This document shows positions 62,907-63,171 of a stretch of DNA of 63,171 nt, piece after piece (position 1 is the first letter of the stretch; each line of letters opens with the position of its first letter). The notes beneath the pieces are model-generated. The model searched no databases and had not been told where the DNA came from. It saw only the letters and a program-made list of their open reading frames with translations. Source of the DNA: Flavobacteriaceae bacterium (GTDB taxonomy: Bacteria > Bacteroidota > Bacteroidia > Flavobacteriales > Flavobacteriaceae); the NCBI GenBank assembly GCA_947483075.1, contig CANKLE010000012.1, positions 1 to 63,171 on the forward strand, written 5' to 3'. The position numbers were made by a program, and so were the translations under genes.

Positions 62907-62939
62907 CGGCAGTAAGCGATGCGCTTGCTGCTGTTTTTT
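62907..62939 (+). terminator. Intrinsic terminator of the S46 peptidase gene
   Basis: A near-perfect stem of 12 pairs (62907-62918 with 62922-62933, two wobble pairs), a 3-nt loop and six T, 55 nt behind the stop. The dispersed motif AGTATACTAAGAACGGC runs into its left arm. Confidence 0.8.
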
Positions 62940-63000
62940 ATGTCGTAAAGTCATAAAGTCTAAAGTCATAAAGTCTAAAGGGTAGAAGTATACTTAGAAC

Positions 63001-63031
63001 GTCATTGCGAGGAGGAACGACAAAGCAATCT
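63001..63031 (+). repeat. Solo copy of the GIY-YIG unit's inverted-repeat arm
   Basis: Matches the 32-bp arm at 50288-50318 with two differences over 31 bases (A for T and A for G in the centre). No nuclease gene or second arm is present in the rest of the window. Confidence 0.92.
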
Positions 63032-63171
63032 TTTCAGTCTAAAGGGTAAAGGTGTACTAAGTCATTTATGGTTTCTAACCTAAACCTTTAAACCCTAACC
63101 CCTAAACTTTTTAACCAAAAACACACCCCCAGCCCCTCTCGAGAGGGGAGTTTTGCGAAGTATACTAAGAA

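Larger units (their letters stand above)
62853..63171. other. Repeat-rich intergenic tail
   Basis: No gene is seen. It has several AAAGTC[G/A]TAAAGTCTAAAG-type short imperfect repeats (62860-62980, again near 63038), three copies of AGTATACT[A/T]AGAA (62894, 62987 and 63159 at the window edge), the solo inverted-repeat arm at 63001-63031 and a CCCTAACCCCTAAAC tract near 63095 that recalls 57649-57667. Confidence 0.7.

Overview
The window reads as a chromosomal segment of a Bacteroidota bacterium, most likely a member of the Flavobacteriaceae. The evidence is the type IX secretion (T9SS) C-terminal sorting domains of both type A and type B, several TAnnTTTG promoter boxes, a group III truncated haemoglobin, an S46 dipeptidyl-peptidase, a TonB energy transducer and low-GC coding DNA. 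A genus cannot be fixed from sequence reading alone; Flavobacterium or a close relative is an inference.

Region 1 (1-28178) is a block of very large secreted surface proteins, all on the plus strand: the 3' end of a type B T9SS protein with near-identical 279-bp tandem repeats, a small secreted protein of unknown function, then three type A T9SS proteins of 1778, 4224 and 2289 residues. They are mosaics of fibronectin III, Ig-like, GEVED, YDG and MopE-type metal-binding modules. The last two share a homologous C-terminal module of about 370 residues, built from three internal repeats plus the sorting signal. Strong hairpins separate most genes, so they look like separate transcription units. 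Adhesion or matrix roles are inferred from architecture.

Region 2 (28179-29220) is a gene-poor, repeat-rich stretch with many small palindromes, a perfect 24-bp palindrome, and a 50-bp direct duplication of the 3' end plus terminator of a tRNA-Val(TAC) gene.

Region 3 (29300-50250) is ordinary housekeeping and metabolism: tonB-folC, anmK, an acyl-CoA dehydrogenase, a secreted M20 amidohydrolase, a run of small plus-strand genes (GNAT, YHS, DoxX-like, DinB, NRDE, ATP-grasp, SDR, SprT, mannose-1-phosphate guanylyltransferase), a tight minus-strand operon (MlaF/MlaE-like ABC transporter, glycosyltransferase, methyltransferase), a KAS III-like enzyme, a truncated haemoglobin, glycine decarboxylase gcvP and a UbiA-like membrane protein.

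Region 4 (50288-50658) is a compact 371-bp unit: a single-domain GIY-YIG nuclease gene enclosed by a perfect 32-bp inverted repeat, with a solo degenerate copy of the same repeat at 63001-63031. Its layout resembles REP/RAYT elements but with a different nuclease, and it is the best candidate for an under-described system here.

Region 5 (50658-63171) continues with an M3 peptidase, purE, purK, a helical-repeat protein, hpt, adk, a CNNM/CBS/CorC membrane protein, obgE, a glycosyltransferase, a metallophosphoesterase and an S46 dipeptidyl-peptidase, and ends in a repeat-rich intergenic tail. The purine genes (purE, purK, hpt, adk) form a functional cluster on both strands.
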